Source: Xanthomonas arboricola pv. juglandis (GTDB taxonomy: Bacteria > Pseudomonadota > Gammaproteobacteria > Xanthomonadales > Xanthomonadaceae). From it: a stretch of 64,000 nucleotides of DNA. The stretch's first letter is position 1. Every line of letters begins with the position of its first letter. A model generated the notes under the pieces. That model did no database searches and was not told where the DNA came from. It saw only the letters and a program-made list of their open reading frames with translations. Of the stretch, positions 36,913 to 45,436 are shown piece after piece. The stretch spans positions 588,956-652,955 of the forward strand of contig NZ_JZEF01000003.1 of assembly GCF_001013475.1 (NCBI RefSeq). Direction: 5' to 3'. The position numbers and the translations under genes were made by a program.

Positions 36913-37461
36913 ATGAGCCCGCGCCTGCCAACCATCCACAAGATCACCGATTTGGGTGACGGGCCGTTCCGCCGCCAGCAGCTGGATCTGGAATTTTCCA
37001 ACGGCGAGCGTCGCCTTTACGAGCGCCAGCTCAGCCAGGGCCACGGCGCGGTGGTGGTGGTGCCGATGCTCGACGCGCAGACCGTGCTGCTGGTGCGCGA
37101 GTACGCCGCCGGCGTGCATCGCTACGAGCTGGGTCTGGTCAAGGGCCGCATCGATGCCGGCGAAACGCCGGAGCAGGCCGCCGACCGCGAGCTCAAGGAA
37201 GAAGCCGGTTACGGCGCGCGCCAGGTGCAGGTGCTGCGTGCGATGACGCTCGCTCCTACTTATATGAGTCACCAATCCTGGTTGGTGCTGGCACGCGACC
37301 TCTATCCCGAGCGCTTGGTGGGTGACGAGCCGGAAGAGATGGAGGTGGTGCCCTGGCCGATCGCCCGTCTGGACGAATTGATGCTGCGCGAAGATTTTTC
37401 CGAAGGCCGTTCGCTGGCCGCCTTGTTCATTGCGCGCGAGTGGCTGGAGCGCAACCCATGA
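36913..37461 (+). CDS. nudE: Nudix hydrolase, NudE-like (ADP-compound pyrophosphatase)
   Basis: 182 residues from ATG 36913. The Nudix box is complete: GRIDAGETPEQAADRELKEE then AGY, with the metal-binding REx2EE glutamates. The N-terminal half resembles E. coli NudE (KITDLGDGPFRRQQLDLEFSNGE). It hydrolyses nucleoside diphosphates linked to other moieties, such as Ap3A, ADP-ribose or NADH. The stop overlaps the cysQ start by 4 bp (ATGA), the same nudE-cysQ pairing seen in other gammaproteobacteria. Confidence 0.9.
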   Translation: MSPRLPTIHKITDLGDGPFRRQQLDLEFSNGERRLYERQLSQGHGAVVVVPMLDAQTVLLVREYAAGVHRYELGLVKGRIDAGETPEQAADRELKEEAGYGARQVQVLRAMTLAPTYMSHQSWLVLARDLYPERLVGDEPEEMEVVPWPIARLDELMLREDFSEGRSLAALFIAREWLERNP

Positions 37462-38258
37462 TCCGCATCCCGATGGAACTGCGCGAAACCGTGATCGCCA
37501 TCGCCCGCGAGGCGGGGGCGGCGATCATGGATGTCTATGCGCAGGATTTTGCGGTCGAAATCAAGGACGACGCCAGCCCGCTGACCCAGGCCGACCTTGC
37601 CGCCAACCGTGTCATCGTCGAGGGCTTGCGCCGGGTCACCCCGGACGTGCCGGTGCTGTCGGAAGAATCCGCGCACGTGGCCTGGGAAGACCGTCAGTTC
37701 TGGACCAGCTACTGGCTGGTCGACCCGCTCGACGGCACCCGCGAATTCGTCAAGCGCAACGGCGAGTTCAGCGTCAACATCGCGCTGATCCATATGGGCG
37801 CACCGGTGCTCGGTGTGGTGCAGGCGCCGGTCGATGGCCGGGTCTGGTACGCCGCACGGGGCGAGAACGCCTACCGTCGCGATGGCGACCGCGACGAGAT
37901 GCTGCACACGCGCACGCCGGCGGCCACGCCGCTGCGGGTCGCCGCCAGTCGCTCGCATCGCGACGCGCGCACCGCCGCCGCGCTGGAGCGCATGGGCGAG
38001 ATCGATGTGGTTGCGCAAGGCTCGTCGTTGAAGTTCTGCCGCATCGCCGAAGGCGACCTGGACGTGTATCCGCGCTTCGGTCCCACCTCCGAGTGGGACA
38101 CCGCAGCCGGCCAGTGCGTGCTGCACGCCGCCGGCGGTGTGCTGCTGGCCGGCGGCACCGGCAAACCGTTCCGTTACAACCGCCGCGACACCTTGCTCAA
38201 TGGCGATTTCATCGCGCTGGGCGATCCCAATCTGCCGTGGCGCAGCTGGCTGGTGTGA
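37458..38258 (+). CDS. cysQ: 3'(2'),5'-bisphosphate nucleotidase CysQ
   Basis: 266 residues, inositol-monophosphatase fold. It dephosphorylates PAP/PAPS, recycling the by-product of sulfate activation. Metal-binding motifs are visible: EES near residue 70 (VPVLSEESAHVAW), WLVDPLDGTREFVKRNGEFSVN, and the C-terminal TSEWDTAAGQCVLHAAGG. ATG 37458 overlaps the Nudix stop by 4 bp and gives a family-typical start (MIRIPMELRETVIAIAREAG), so it was preferred to the GTG at 37440. Confidence 0.95.
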   Translation: MIRIPMELRETVIAIAREAGAAIMDVYAQDFAVEIKDDASPLTQADLAANRVIVEGLRRVTPDVPVLSEESAHVAWEDRQFWTSYWLVDPLDGTREFVKRNGEFSVNIALIHMGAPVLGVVQAPVDGRVWYAARGENAYRRDGDRDEMLHTRTPAATPLRVAASRSHRDARTAAALERMGEIDVVAQGSSLKFCRIAEGDLDVYPRFGPTSEWDTAAGQCVLHAAGGVLLAGGTGKPFRYNRRDTLLNGDFIALGDPNLPWRSWLV

Positions 38259-38435
38259 GTACCGCCGACCGCCGCTTGCGCGCTCGCCGGTTGGATCCGG
38301 CGGCTGCGCGCACTCCCGATGCAGTCATGTCCAATGCGGTCCCTGCCCATCGCCTGCCGCCAGGTGACGCGGCACGTGCCTGCGGCATCGCCCGGGCACG
38401 CCACTCCACTGCACCACACCTGCCAGGAACACACC

Positions 38436-39392
38436 ATGTCTCAGTCCCCGCCGACCGGCGACCTCCAGCGCCTGCTGCAGCTGATGGCGCGCCTGCGCGA
38501 TCGTGAGCACGGCTGTCCGTGGGATGTGGAGCAGACCTTCGCCAGCATCGCGCCGTACACCATCGAAGAAGCCTACGAAGTCGCCGACGCCATCGATCGC
38601 AATGACCTGCCGGCTCTGCGCGACGAGCTGGGCGACCTTCTCCTGCAGGTGGTCTTCCACGCGCAGATGGCCGCCGAGCAGGGCGCGTTCGGATTCGCCG
38701 ACGTGGTCGCCACGCTCAGCGACAAGCTGGTGCGTCGCCACCCGCACGTGTTTGCCGAGCAACGTGCCGAGGATGCGCAGGCGGTGAGCGCCAACTGGGA
38801 GCAGATCAAGCGCGACGAACGTCGCGCGGCCGGCCATCAGGATGACTCCGCACTTGCCGGCATCGCACGCGGCCTGCCGGAATGGCAGCGCTCCACCAAG
38901 CTGCAGGCGCGTGCGGCGCGGGTCGGCTTCGATTGGCCCGGCCCGGCGCCGGTGCTGGAAAAGTTGCAGGAAGAAATCGAGGAGCTGCGCGTGGAGTTCG
39001 CGCGTGGCCCGGTCGCCGACAACCAGGCGCGGCTGGAAGACGAACTCGGCGATGTGTTGTTCGTCTGCGCCAACCTGGCGCGCCACGCCAGGGTCGACGT
39101 GGGTGCGGCGCTGCGCCATGCCAATCTCAAGTTCGAGCGCCGCTTTCGCGCGATGGAGGCGCAGGCGCAGGCGGACGGCACCTCCCTGGACGCGCTGTCG
39201 CTGCAGCAGCAGGAGGCGCTGTGGCAGCAGGTCAAGCGCGGCGAATGCGGCGGTGATCCTGCTGCTCCCGATCAAGCTGCCGCGACGCCTGTCACTGACG
39301 CGCCCGCGGCCGGTGAGCAGGCGCGCGACATTCCGGAGCTGCAGCACGCTGACATTGGCAAGCCAGGCGTCGACAAGCCAGGCCGCGCATGA
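38436..39392 (+). CDS. mazG: Nucleoside triphosphate pyrophosphohydrolase MazG
   Basis: 318 residues. The two tandem MazG alpha-helical domains are present: the first with [19 protein letters not shown] and [17 protein letters not shown], the second with [15 protein letters not shown] and [17 protein letters not shown]. It hydrolyses (d)NTPs to monophosphates and affects ppGpp levels and starvation survival. ATG 38436 has AGGA upstream. The protein carries about 48 extra C-terminal residues rich in Ala, Pro, Asp and Thr, not found in the roughly 263-residue E. coli protein. The stop overlaps the next gene by 4 bp. Confidence 0.93.
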   Translation: MSQSPPTGDLQRLLQLMARLRDREHGCPWDVEQTFASIAPYTIEEAYEVADAIDRNDLPALRDELGDLLLQVVFHAQMAAEQGAFGFADVVATLSDKLVRRHPHVFAEQRAEDAQAVSANWEQIKRDERRAAGHQDDSALAGIARGLPEWQRSTKLQARAARVGFDWPGPAPVLEKLQEEIEELRVEFARGPVADNQARLEDELGDVLFVCANLARHARVDVGAALRHANLKFERRFRAMEAQAQADGTSLDALSLQQQEALWQQVKRGECGGDPAAPDQAAATPVTDAPAAGEQARDIPELQHADIGKPGVDKPGRA

Positions 39393-39724
39393 ATGCTGCA
39401 CCGACCACGCTGTTGCTGTTCGCGGCCACTGCCGTTGCCGAGCTGGTCGGTTGCTACCTGCCTTATCTGTGGCTGCGTAAGGGCGGCAGCATCTGGTTGC
39501 TGCTGCCGACGGCGCTGAGCCTGGCCGTCTTCGTCTGGTTGTTGAGCCTGCATCCCGATGCCAGCGGCCGCGTGTATGCCGCCTATGGGGGGGTCTATAT
39601 CGCCAGTGCGCTGGTGTGGCTGTGGTGGGTGGACGGGGTGACGCCGACGCGTTGGGATCTGCTTGGCGCAGCGTGCTGCCTGCTCGGCATGGCGATCATC
39701 ATGTTCTCGCCGCGCGGCGTCTGA
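39389..39724 (+). CDS. UPF0060 small membrane protein, YnfA family
   Basis: 111 residues with four hydrophobic helices ([75 protein letters not shown]). The [10 protein letters not shown] and [11 protein letters not shown] motifs identify the YnfA family of inner-membrane proteins, related to small multidrug-resistance transporters but with no firm function. Translationally coupled to mazG through ATGA. The 267 bp that follow before gcvT show nothing clear. Confidence 0.9.
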   Translation: MNAAPTTLLLFAATAVAELVGCYLPYLWLRKGGSIWLLLPTALSLAVFVWLLSLHPDASGRVYAAYGGVYIASALVWLWWVDGVTPTRWDLLGAACCLLGMAIIMFSPRGV

Positions 39725-39991
39725 GCGCGCCTTCGCAGCAACGTCGGCGTTTCGCAACGCGCGGCTGCCTGCTCCGTTGCGGCGAGATGCGCAACGCCGA
39801 CACCTTGCAGGTGCAGGCGTCCGGTTGATCGGGCCAGGCACGCGCGTCGCGCCGAGGCAGCGATGCTGCAGTGCGGCGCGATATGGCGCGGCCAGGTCCG
39901 GCTGGCGCAGCGCGCTGCTGCGTGGCCTGCGCCGTTCCCCCAAGCGCGGCCGGGCGGCGATAATGGTCCTCTTTCCCTTGGACCGGCGCGC

Positions 39992-41101
39992 ATGACCCAG
40001 AAGACCATCCTCAACGACACCCATCGTGCGCTCGGCGCCAAGATGGTCGACTTCGGCGGTTGGGACATGCCGATCCATTACGGCTCCCAGCTGGACGAGC
40101 ACCACCAGGTGCGTCGCGACGCCGGCATGTTCGATGTCAGCCACATGACTGTGGTCGACCTGCACGGTCCGCGCGTGCGCGAGTTCCTGCGCTACCTGCT
40201 GGCCAACTCGGTGGACAAGCTCAAGGTCTCCGGCAAGGCGCTGTACACCTGCATGCTCAACCCGCAGGGCGGGGTGATCGACGATCTGATCGTCTACTTC
40301 CTGCGCGAGGACTTCTTCCGCCTGGTGGTCAACGCCGCCACCCGCAAAAAGGACCTGCAGTGGATCGGCGAACAGGCCGCAGCTTTCCAGGTGCGTGTGG
40401 AAGAGCGCAGCGACTTTGCGATGATCGCCGTGCAAGGCCCCAACGCGCGCGCCAAGGTGATCGAACTGGTGGATCCGGCCGATACCGCAGCGGCGAGCAA
40501 GCTCGGCCGTTTCGCTGCGCTGCAGACGCGTTTGCGCGATGGCGTGGAGCTGTTCCTTGCGCGCACCGGCTACACCGGCGAAGACGGTTTCGAAATCGTG
40601 TTGCCGCAGGAGGCAGCAGTGGCGTTCTGGAACGCGCTGCTCGCGCAGGGCGTCAAGCCGGCCGGCCTGGGCGCACGCGACACCTTGCGCCTGGAGGCCG
40701 GCATGAATCTCTACGGCCAGGACATGGACGACACGGTCAGTCCGTACGAGGCCGCGCTGGCCTGGACGATCGCCCTGGACGATGGCCGCGACTTCATCGG
40801 TCGCGCCGTGCTCGAGTCGCAAAAGGCGCAGGGCGCACCGCGTCAGCTGATCGGTGTGGTGATGGACGAGAAGGGCGTGCTGCGGCATGGCCAGACCGTG
40901 CTCAGCGCCAGCGGCGAAGGCGAGATCCTGTCCGGCACCTTCTCGCCCACGCTCGGCAAGGCGATCGCATTTGCGCGCGTGCCGGCCGGCAGCATCGACG
41001 CGTTGCGCGTGGACATCCGTGGCAAGCAGGTGCCGTTGCGCGCGGTGAAGTTTCCGTTCGTGCGCGACGGCCAGGCGCAGCCCGGCGTCCTTGGCGAATG
41101 A
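39992..41101 (+). CDS. gcvT: Aminomethyltransferase, glycine cleavage T protein
   Basis: 369 residues from ATG 39992, where the family sequence [27 protein letters not shown] begins. It transfers the methylene group from aminomethyl-lipoyl-GcvH to tetrahydrofolate and releases ammonia. Conserved landmarks: [39 protein letters not shown] and [17 protein letters not shown]. It precedes gcvH by 145 bp on the same strand. gcvP is not in the window. The longer frame from 39863 has no family similarity before 39992. Confidence 0.96.
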   Translation: MTQKTILNDTHRALGAKMVDFGGWDMPIHYGSQLDEHHQVRRDAGMFDVSHMTVVDLHGPRVREFLRYLLANSVDKLKVSGKALYTCMLNPQGGVIDDLIVYFLREDFFRLVVNAATRKKDLQWIGEQAAAFQVRVEERSDFAMIAVQGPNARAKVIELVDPADTAAASKLGRFAALQTRLRDGVELFLARTGYTGEDGFEIVLPQEAAVAFWNALLAQGVKPAGLGARDTLRLEAGMNLYGQDMDDTVSPYEAALAWTIALDDGRDFIGRAVLESQKAQGAPRQLIGVVMDEKGVLRHGQTVLSASGEGEILSGTFSPTLGKAIAFARVPAGSIDALRVDIRGKQVPLRAVKFPFVRDGQAQPGVLGE

Positions 41102-41246
41102 GTCAGACCTCTGCCGGGCGTGCAAACGTCCGGCAGCGTGCAACATCCATCGCCACCCACCGGCCGACACGCACGTGCACCTGTCTTGTCGTGCGGTCTA
41201 AACTAGCCACCTGTCCCCAACCCATCAGTTTCCCCGGAGCACACCC

Positions 41247-41642
41247 ATGAGCGAGATCCCTGGCGACCTCAAGTTCCTCAAATCCCACGAGTGGGCCCGC
41301 GTCGAAAGCAGCGGCCGCGTGACCGTCGGCATCTCCGACCACGCGCAGGGCTTGCTGGGCGACTTGGTCTACGTCGAACTGCCCGGCGTCGGCGACACCG
41401 TGCAGGTCGGCAACGGCGCGGCGGTGGTGGAGTCGGTCAAGGCCGCCTCCGACGTCTACAGCCCGGTCAGCGGCACCGTCGTCGAGGTCAACAGCGCACT
41501 CAGCGACAAGCCGGAGACCATCAACGAAGACGCCTACGGCGAAGGCTGGATCTTCGTGGTCGAACTCGACGACAAGGAAGAGCTCAACGACCTGCTGTCG
41601 CCGGACGACTATGCAGAGCTGCTGGAAGACGAAGCGCACTGA
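41247..41642 (+). CDS. gcvH: Glycine cleavage H protein (lipoyl carrier)
   Basis: 131 residues, a complete lipoyl domain. The lipoylated Lys is about residue 65 in [32 protein letters not shown] and [15 protein letters not shown] are also typical. It shuttles the aminomethyl group between the P, T and L proteins. A strong intrinsic terminator 26 bp after the stop ends the gcvT-gcvH unit. Confidence 0.97.
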   Translation: MSEIPGDLKFLKSHEWARVESSGRVTVGISDHAQGLLGDLVYVELPGVGDTVQVGNGAAVVESVKAASDVYSPVSGTVVEVNSALSDKPETINEDAYGEGWIFVVELDDKEELNDLLSPDDYAELLEDEAH

Positions 41643-41668
41643 GCGCGCCTCGCCCGTCGCACACCCGG

Positions 41669-41698
41669 ATGGCCGCTCGTTGGAGCGGCCATTTTTTT
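41669..41698 (+). terminator. Intrinsic terminator of gcvH
   Basis: ATGGCCGCTC, loop GTTG, GAGCGGCCAT, then seven T in all: a 10-bp perfect stem with U-tract. Confidence 0.92.
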
Positions 41699-42193
41699 GC
41701 CTGCGTGGCGGTGGCCGCGCGTCGATCCCGCCCGGCAATGGCGTGCGTGCTGCCGATCTGCGCGCGCCCGACCGGTGCCGGCTGTCGCTCGCAGTCCAAG
41801 CCTTTGCCGATGTTCGACGACCATGCACTCGCCAGCGGCATGCGCGCGCGACATCGTCGAACGCGACGCGACTGTCGCGGTGTCGGATTTCTGGCGTGAG
41901 CCGGTCGTGAGGAGATGGCGTGCAGCCGGTGAAAAATATTTGCAGCGTCGCCTGCATCCAACCTCGCACACGGTGCGCAACGCATGCCGTTGGCAGCGCA
42001 TGCGGATGCACGCATGGGTCGAAAACCGCGCAATAAGTTTGCGCATTTTTGCTTGTGCGAGGCCTCAGGCAAGCTTGGTCGATAAAAAATTTTCAGCTGG
42101 CGGACAGGCGGCGCGCACTGCGGCGACCAGGCGTGCGCTGCTACGTCGGTGCAGTGGGCAACAGCGCGCATGTCTGCATCGCAAAAAAAAAAC

Positions 42194-42215
42194 AGCACAA
42201 AAGAAGTGCTTTTTT
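42194..42215 (+). terminator. Small terminator-like hairpin in the gene-less region
   Basis: AGCAC, loop AAAAGAA, GTGCT, then five T, preceded by a run of A that can pair with the T-run. The stem is short, so termination would be weak. It could mark the end of an unannotated small RNA. Confidence 0.35.
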
Positions 42216-42335
42216 GAAAACGTCGTTGCGCCGCTGCATGCCAAGGGCAGCGACGCGCGCCATCGCACGGCGTCTTTGGGCCGGCTCGACGGGACGCATC
42301 GCGACGAGGCGTTGAAAAAAAAATGCAAAAGAGTG

Positions 42336-42364
42336 TTGACAGTAAAAAAAAGCGTGATTAGGTT
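42336..42364 (+). promoter_or_regulatory. Sigma-70-type promoter for the H1-like gene
   Basis: A perfect -35 TTGACA at 42336-42341, a 17-bp spacer holding A8, and a weaker -10 TAGGTT at 42359-42364. It points toward the H1-like gene 290 bp downstream. Confidence 0.55.
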
Positions 42365-42653
42365 TCGCCCAGCAGACGTTGCTGCGAAAGAGAGTGAGCA
42401 GAATCGACATCAAGCCGACACGCTTGTTCCCGATGTCCACCGAAGCGCTATCCACGGTGGAGTTGGGTCCGCTTCTCTCCAAAAAAGCAGCAGTCGCTCC
42501 GATCACGCACCCGCGTCGCTGTTCGATGCGGGTGTTTCTGTATCCGTCCCGTCGCGCATTACCTGCGGACGGTTCCCGACGACGGCATGCCGTTGCGGGG
42601 TTGCTTCAACTGGGCGTTTCACCTCCATAGTTCACTGACGAGGAGCCAATTAC

Positions 42654-43133
42654 ATGGCCACTGCAAAAGCTGCGAAAAAGAAACCCACTGCCAAGAAGGC
42701 AGTGAAGAAGACTGCCGCCAAGAAGGCAGTCAAGAAGGTCGCCAAAAAGGCAACCGCCAAGAAGGCAGTGAAGAAGACTGCTGCCAAGAAGGCCGTCAAG
42801 AAGACTGCAAAGAAGGCAACCGCCAAGAAGGCAGTGAAGAAGACTGCAAAGAAGGCAACCAAGAAGACTGCCGCCAAGAAGGCAGTGAAGAAGACTGCAA
42901 AGAAGGCGACCAAGAAGACTGCCGCCAAGAAGGCCGTCAAGAAGACCGCCAAGAAGGCAGTAAAGAAGACCGCGAAGAAGGCAGTTGCCAAGAAGGCGAC
43001 CAAGAAGTCCGCCACCAAGAAGACTGCCGCCAAGAAGCCTGCTGTGAAGAAGGTCGCCAAGAAGAAGCCGGCCGTTCGCAAGAAGAAGGCCGCTCCGGTC
43101 GCGCTGCCCGCAACCCCGGCGCCGCTGATCTGA
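42654..43133 (+). CDS. Histone H1-like DNA-binding protein, Lys/Ala repeat
   Basis: 159 residues made almost only of Lys, Ala, Thr and Val in repeats of the form KKAVKKTAAKKA and KKATAKKAVKKTAKK, with a short C-terminal tail APVALPATPAPLI. It resembles HctB/AlgP-type bacterial H1-like proteins that bind DNA without sequence preference and compact the nucleoid. GAGGAG lies 12 bp upstream of ATG 42654. The DNA is itself repetitive, so length polymorphism by slippage is expected. Long frames on the other strand and in +2 are products of the repeat. Confidence 0.9.
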   Translation: MATAKAAKKKPTAKKAVKKTAAKKAVKKVAKKATAKKAVKKTAAKKAVKKTAKKATAKKAVKKTAKKATKKTAAKKAVKKTAKKATKKTAAKKAVKKTAKKAVKKTAKKAVAKKATKKSATKKTAAKKPAVKKVAKKKPAVRKKKAAPVALPATPAPLI

Positions 43134-43162
43134 TCTGCACTACCCGATCGCCGTAAACATCG

Positions 43163-43201
43163 AGCTCTCTCCCCGACGCCCAGCGGGGAGGGAGCTTTTT
43201 T
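43163..43201 (+). terminator. Intrinsic terminator of the H1-like gene
   Basis: AGCTCTCTCCCCG (43163-43175) and CGGGGAGGGAGCT (43184-43196) form a 13-bp stem with one G-U pair, followed by six T. Confidence 0.92.
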
Positions 43202-43675
43202 ATTGGCGGGCCCAGGGCGTCGGTGATCGAGGAAGTCCCGGTCGCACGCAGGCAGCCGAAGCTATCGCCGCCGGATGCGTTGCACTGTGCGTGACGGGAT
43301 GTCAGGCCGGGACGTTGTGGCTATCGCCGCACTATCGTCGCTTGCCACCCGCCACTCGTTTTCGCCGGTCCAACCCTGTTGGTGGGCTGGGCCGCTCCTC
43401 CGCCCGCCCAAACTGGCCATCCTTTGTCCCGATCGGTAGTGCCGCCATCGATTGGCGTAGCGGTGCAATGTGTTGGTCGTGCCAGGGAGGGAATGCATTG
43501 GGCCGCATCATGGGGCGGGCCACCCGTCCGCTGTTCGGTCAGGTCTTACGCACGCACTCTGCAAGCTGACTCAGACCTGCGCCTGCCATGATCGTCATCG
43601 CATGGCCATGGAGCGATGCCCGGCTTCCGGCCACCGATGTCGACACGCCCGACTCGATCCTATAGGCCAGAAACG
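43202..43675. other. Gene-less interval between the H1-like gene and the serine hydrolase gene
   Basis: Short frames exist on both strands but none has a ribosome binding site or a recognisable product. I see no RNA gene or clear repeat here. Confidence 0.5.
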
Positions 43676-43701
43676 ACACAGGCGGCCGAAGCCGCCTGTG
43701 T
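43676..43701 (-). terminator. UUCG-loop hairpin ending the serine hydrolase transcript
   Basis: On the minus strand ACACAGGCGGC, loop TTCG, GCCGCCTGTGT: an 11-bp perfect stem capped by the extra-stable UUCG tetraloop, 22 bp after the stop codon. The following CGTTTCT is a poor T-run. Confidence 0.75.
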
Positions 43702-43723
43702 GCGAGGTCGCCGCAACGCCAAC

Positions 43724-45103
43724 TCAGCGCGGCGATGCCACCGACTTGCCCGACGAGGCACCCTTACCGGCAGGGTCGGGGCGCTCGGCCATCATGTTCT
43801 CGCTGCCGAAGTCGCCATCCACATCGATATCCAGCCAACGCTTGGCGGGCAGGCCCAGCGCACGATCCAGAATGGTGGGCAGCATGCCGGAGGGCAGGCC
43901 GCTCTCGCCGTTCCACATGATCGCGATGCCGAGGTCGCGCTCGGGCAGCAGCGCGACCAGGCCGCGATAACCCTGCACCGCGCCGGCATGGAAGACGACC
44001 TGATGGCCGGCGTAGTCGAACACGCGCCAGCCCAGCGCATAGCTGGCAGCGTCCACACGCTCGTGGCGCCAGCCCGAGCGCATCTCCCCAGGCGTGGAGA
44101 TCAGCGGCGCGTGCAGCGTCGCCAGCAGCGGTGCAGGCAGCACGTCGGTGCGGTGGCCGGTGTGCGCGAGCAGCCACTGCGCCATGTCGCTGGCGCTGGC
44201 ATTGACGCCAGCAGCGGGGGCCAGACGGTAGTAGGTCGGCTTGGGCGTCAGCGACACCCAGCCATTGCGGCTGCGCACGTGCGGGCGCGCCCAGCGCGGG
44301 CTGGCCTGGATACCGGCCAGACCCATGCTCGCATCGTTCATGCCCAGCGGCTTGAAGATGCGGCGCTCCACCGACTGCTCGTAGAAGCTGCCCGACGCAG
44401 CAAACACCACATCGCCGACCAGGCTGAAGGCGACGTTCTGGTACGCATAGCAATCGCCGGGCGCGCAGCGCAGTGGCGCGGCGGCGAGCTTGTGGCTGAG
44501 CGAGTAGTAGTCGACGTTGGATTCGATATCGTTGTCGTAGGCATTGCGGGTCAGCCCGACGCGGTGGCTGAGCACCTCGGCGACGGTGAGCTGCCGGGTG
44601 GCGACGTTATTGCTGAGCTGGAAGCCGGGCACGTAGTCCACCACCTTGCTGTCCCAACGCAACACGCCATCGTTGACCAACAACCCGGCCATGGTGCCGG
44701 CGAAAGCCTTGGACAGCGATGCCAGACGGAACACGGTATGCGCGTCGACCGGCTGCGGGTGATTGACGTCGGTGACGCCATAGCCGCGCGCGCTCAGGAC
44801 CTTGCCGCCCTGCACGATCGCCATCGCCATGCCGGGCAGGCGATTGCCGTAGGTCAACTGGTTGGCCATCGATTCGAACGCGGCCACATCGAACCCGGCC
44901 GCCGGAGCAAGCACCTGGCTGGCTGGGAGCGACGCACGGTACTGCAGCGGAGCGGTGGGCGACTGCACGACCGTGGCCGGCTGCAGCGCATAAGCAGCCG
45001 GCGCAGGTGTCTGCGCGGTGGAAGAGAGGGCCAGAGGCAATAACGCCCCGAGCAGCCCGATGGCCAACGGTCGGAACCGTCGGCGCCTGCGCATTTGAGT
45101 CAT
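43724..45103 (-). CDS. Beta-lactamase-fold serine hydrolase (class C / PF00144 type), exported
   Basis: 459 residues. ATG 45103 begins MTQMRRRRRFRPLAIGLLGA, a basic n-region plus hydrophobic core. Active-site motifs: SLSK (Ser129-Lys132) in FRLASLSKAFAG and YxN (Tyr221) in CYAYQNVAF, plus HAGAVQGYRG near 380 in the place of the KTG box. Such proteins are penicillin-binding esterases or peptidases as often as true beta-lactamases, so I do not call it ampC. The frame continues upstream to 46966 through the opposite strand of the transporter gene, which is an artefact of high GC. Confidence 0.82.
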   Translation of the reverse strand: MTQMRRRRRFRPLAIGLLGALLPLALSSTAQTPAPAAYALQPATVVQSPTAPLQYRASLPASQVLAPAAGFDVAAFESMANQLTYGNRLPGMAMAIVQGGKVLSARGYGVTDVNHPQPVDAHTVFRLASLSKAFAGTMAGLLVNDGVLRWDSKVVDYVPGFQLSNNVATRQLTVAEVLSHRVGLTRNAYDNDIESNVDYYSLSHKLAAAPLRCAPGDCYAYQNVAFSLVGDVVFAASGSFYEQSVERRIFKPLGMNDASMGLAGIQASPRWARPHVRSRNGWVSLTPKPTYYRLAPAAGVNASASDMAQWLLAHTGHRTDVLPAPLLATLHAPLISTPGEMRSGWRHERVDAASYALGWRVFDYAGHQVVFHAGAVQGYRGLVALLPERDLGIAIMWNGESGLPSGMLPTILDRALGLPAKRWLDIDVDGDFGSENMMAERPDPAGKGASSGKSVASPR

Positions 45104-45436
45104 GGTTGTCCCGCCTGTTCCACTGCCTCCGGCGATTCTAGCGCCGCGCTTCGCAATAGCACAAACTGCCGGAAGATGAATGGGCATCATATTGATCCTA
45201 TTGATGATTTTAGGTTCATAAATCGACCTGCGCGGGGCCTTTACAGCGCCACCCGGAGCCTGTGCGGAGACAGCTGCAAGCAGCGTGCCGTAGCCGCACG
45301 CCATCGATATGGTGCGTGCCGCCCGCTGCTGCTGGTGATGCAGCGCGGCATCGGCTAACTTGCGCGCTTGTTTCGCGGGTGTTGCCGCTGCCATGTCCCT
45401 GCTGTCGCGCCCGTTGATGCGAGCGAGCCTTACCTG
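45104..45436. promoter_or_regulatory. 333-bp divergent region between serine hydrolase and transporter genes
   Basis: An A/T-richer patch near 45175-45230 is likely to hold the divergent promoters. ATCAT/ATGAT half-sites flank it at about 45186-45208, but no convincing -35/-10 pair or operator stands out. Confidence 0.35.

Larger units (their letters stand above)
41699..42653 (+). promoter_or_regulatory. 955-bp gene-less region: leader and promoter of the H1-like gene
   Basis: Only weak, shadow-like frames are present. The second half is unusual for this genome because of A/T homopolymers at 42183-42192, 42211-42215, 42315-42323 and 42344-42351. It contains a weak terminator-like hairpin at 42194-42215 and a good sigma-70 promoter at 42336-42364. 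The promoter leaves a leader of about 280 nt in front of the H1-like gene. Confidence 0.5.

Noticed and set aside
39725..41246. Glycine riboswitch before gcvT or gcvH
   Set aside because: Neither the 267-bp nor the 145-bp spacer shows the tandem conserved GGAGA-type cores or a matching expression-platform hairpin.
42587..43156. Alternative frames over the H1-like gene (Gln/Glu/Gly-rich in +2, hydrophobic on the minus strand)
   Set aside because: Both are translations of the same repeat in other frames. Only the Lys/Ala frame has a ribosome binding site and a known family.
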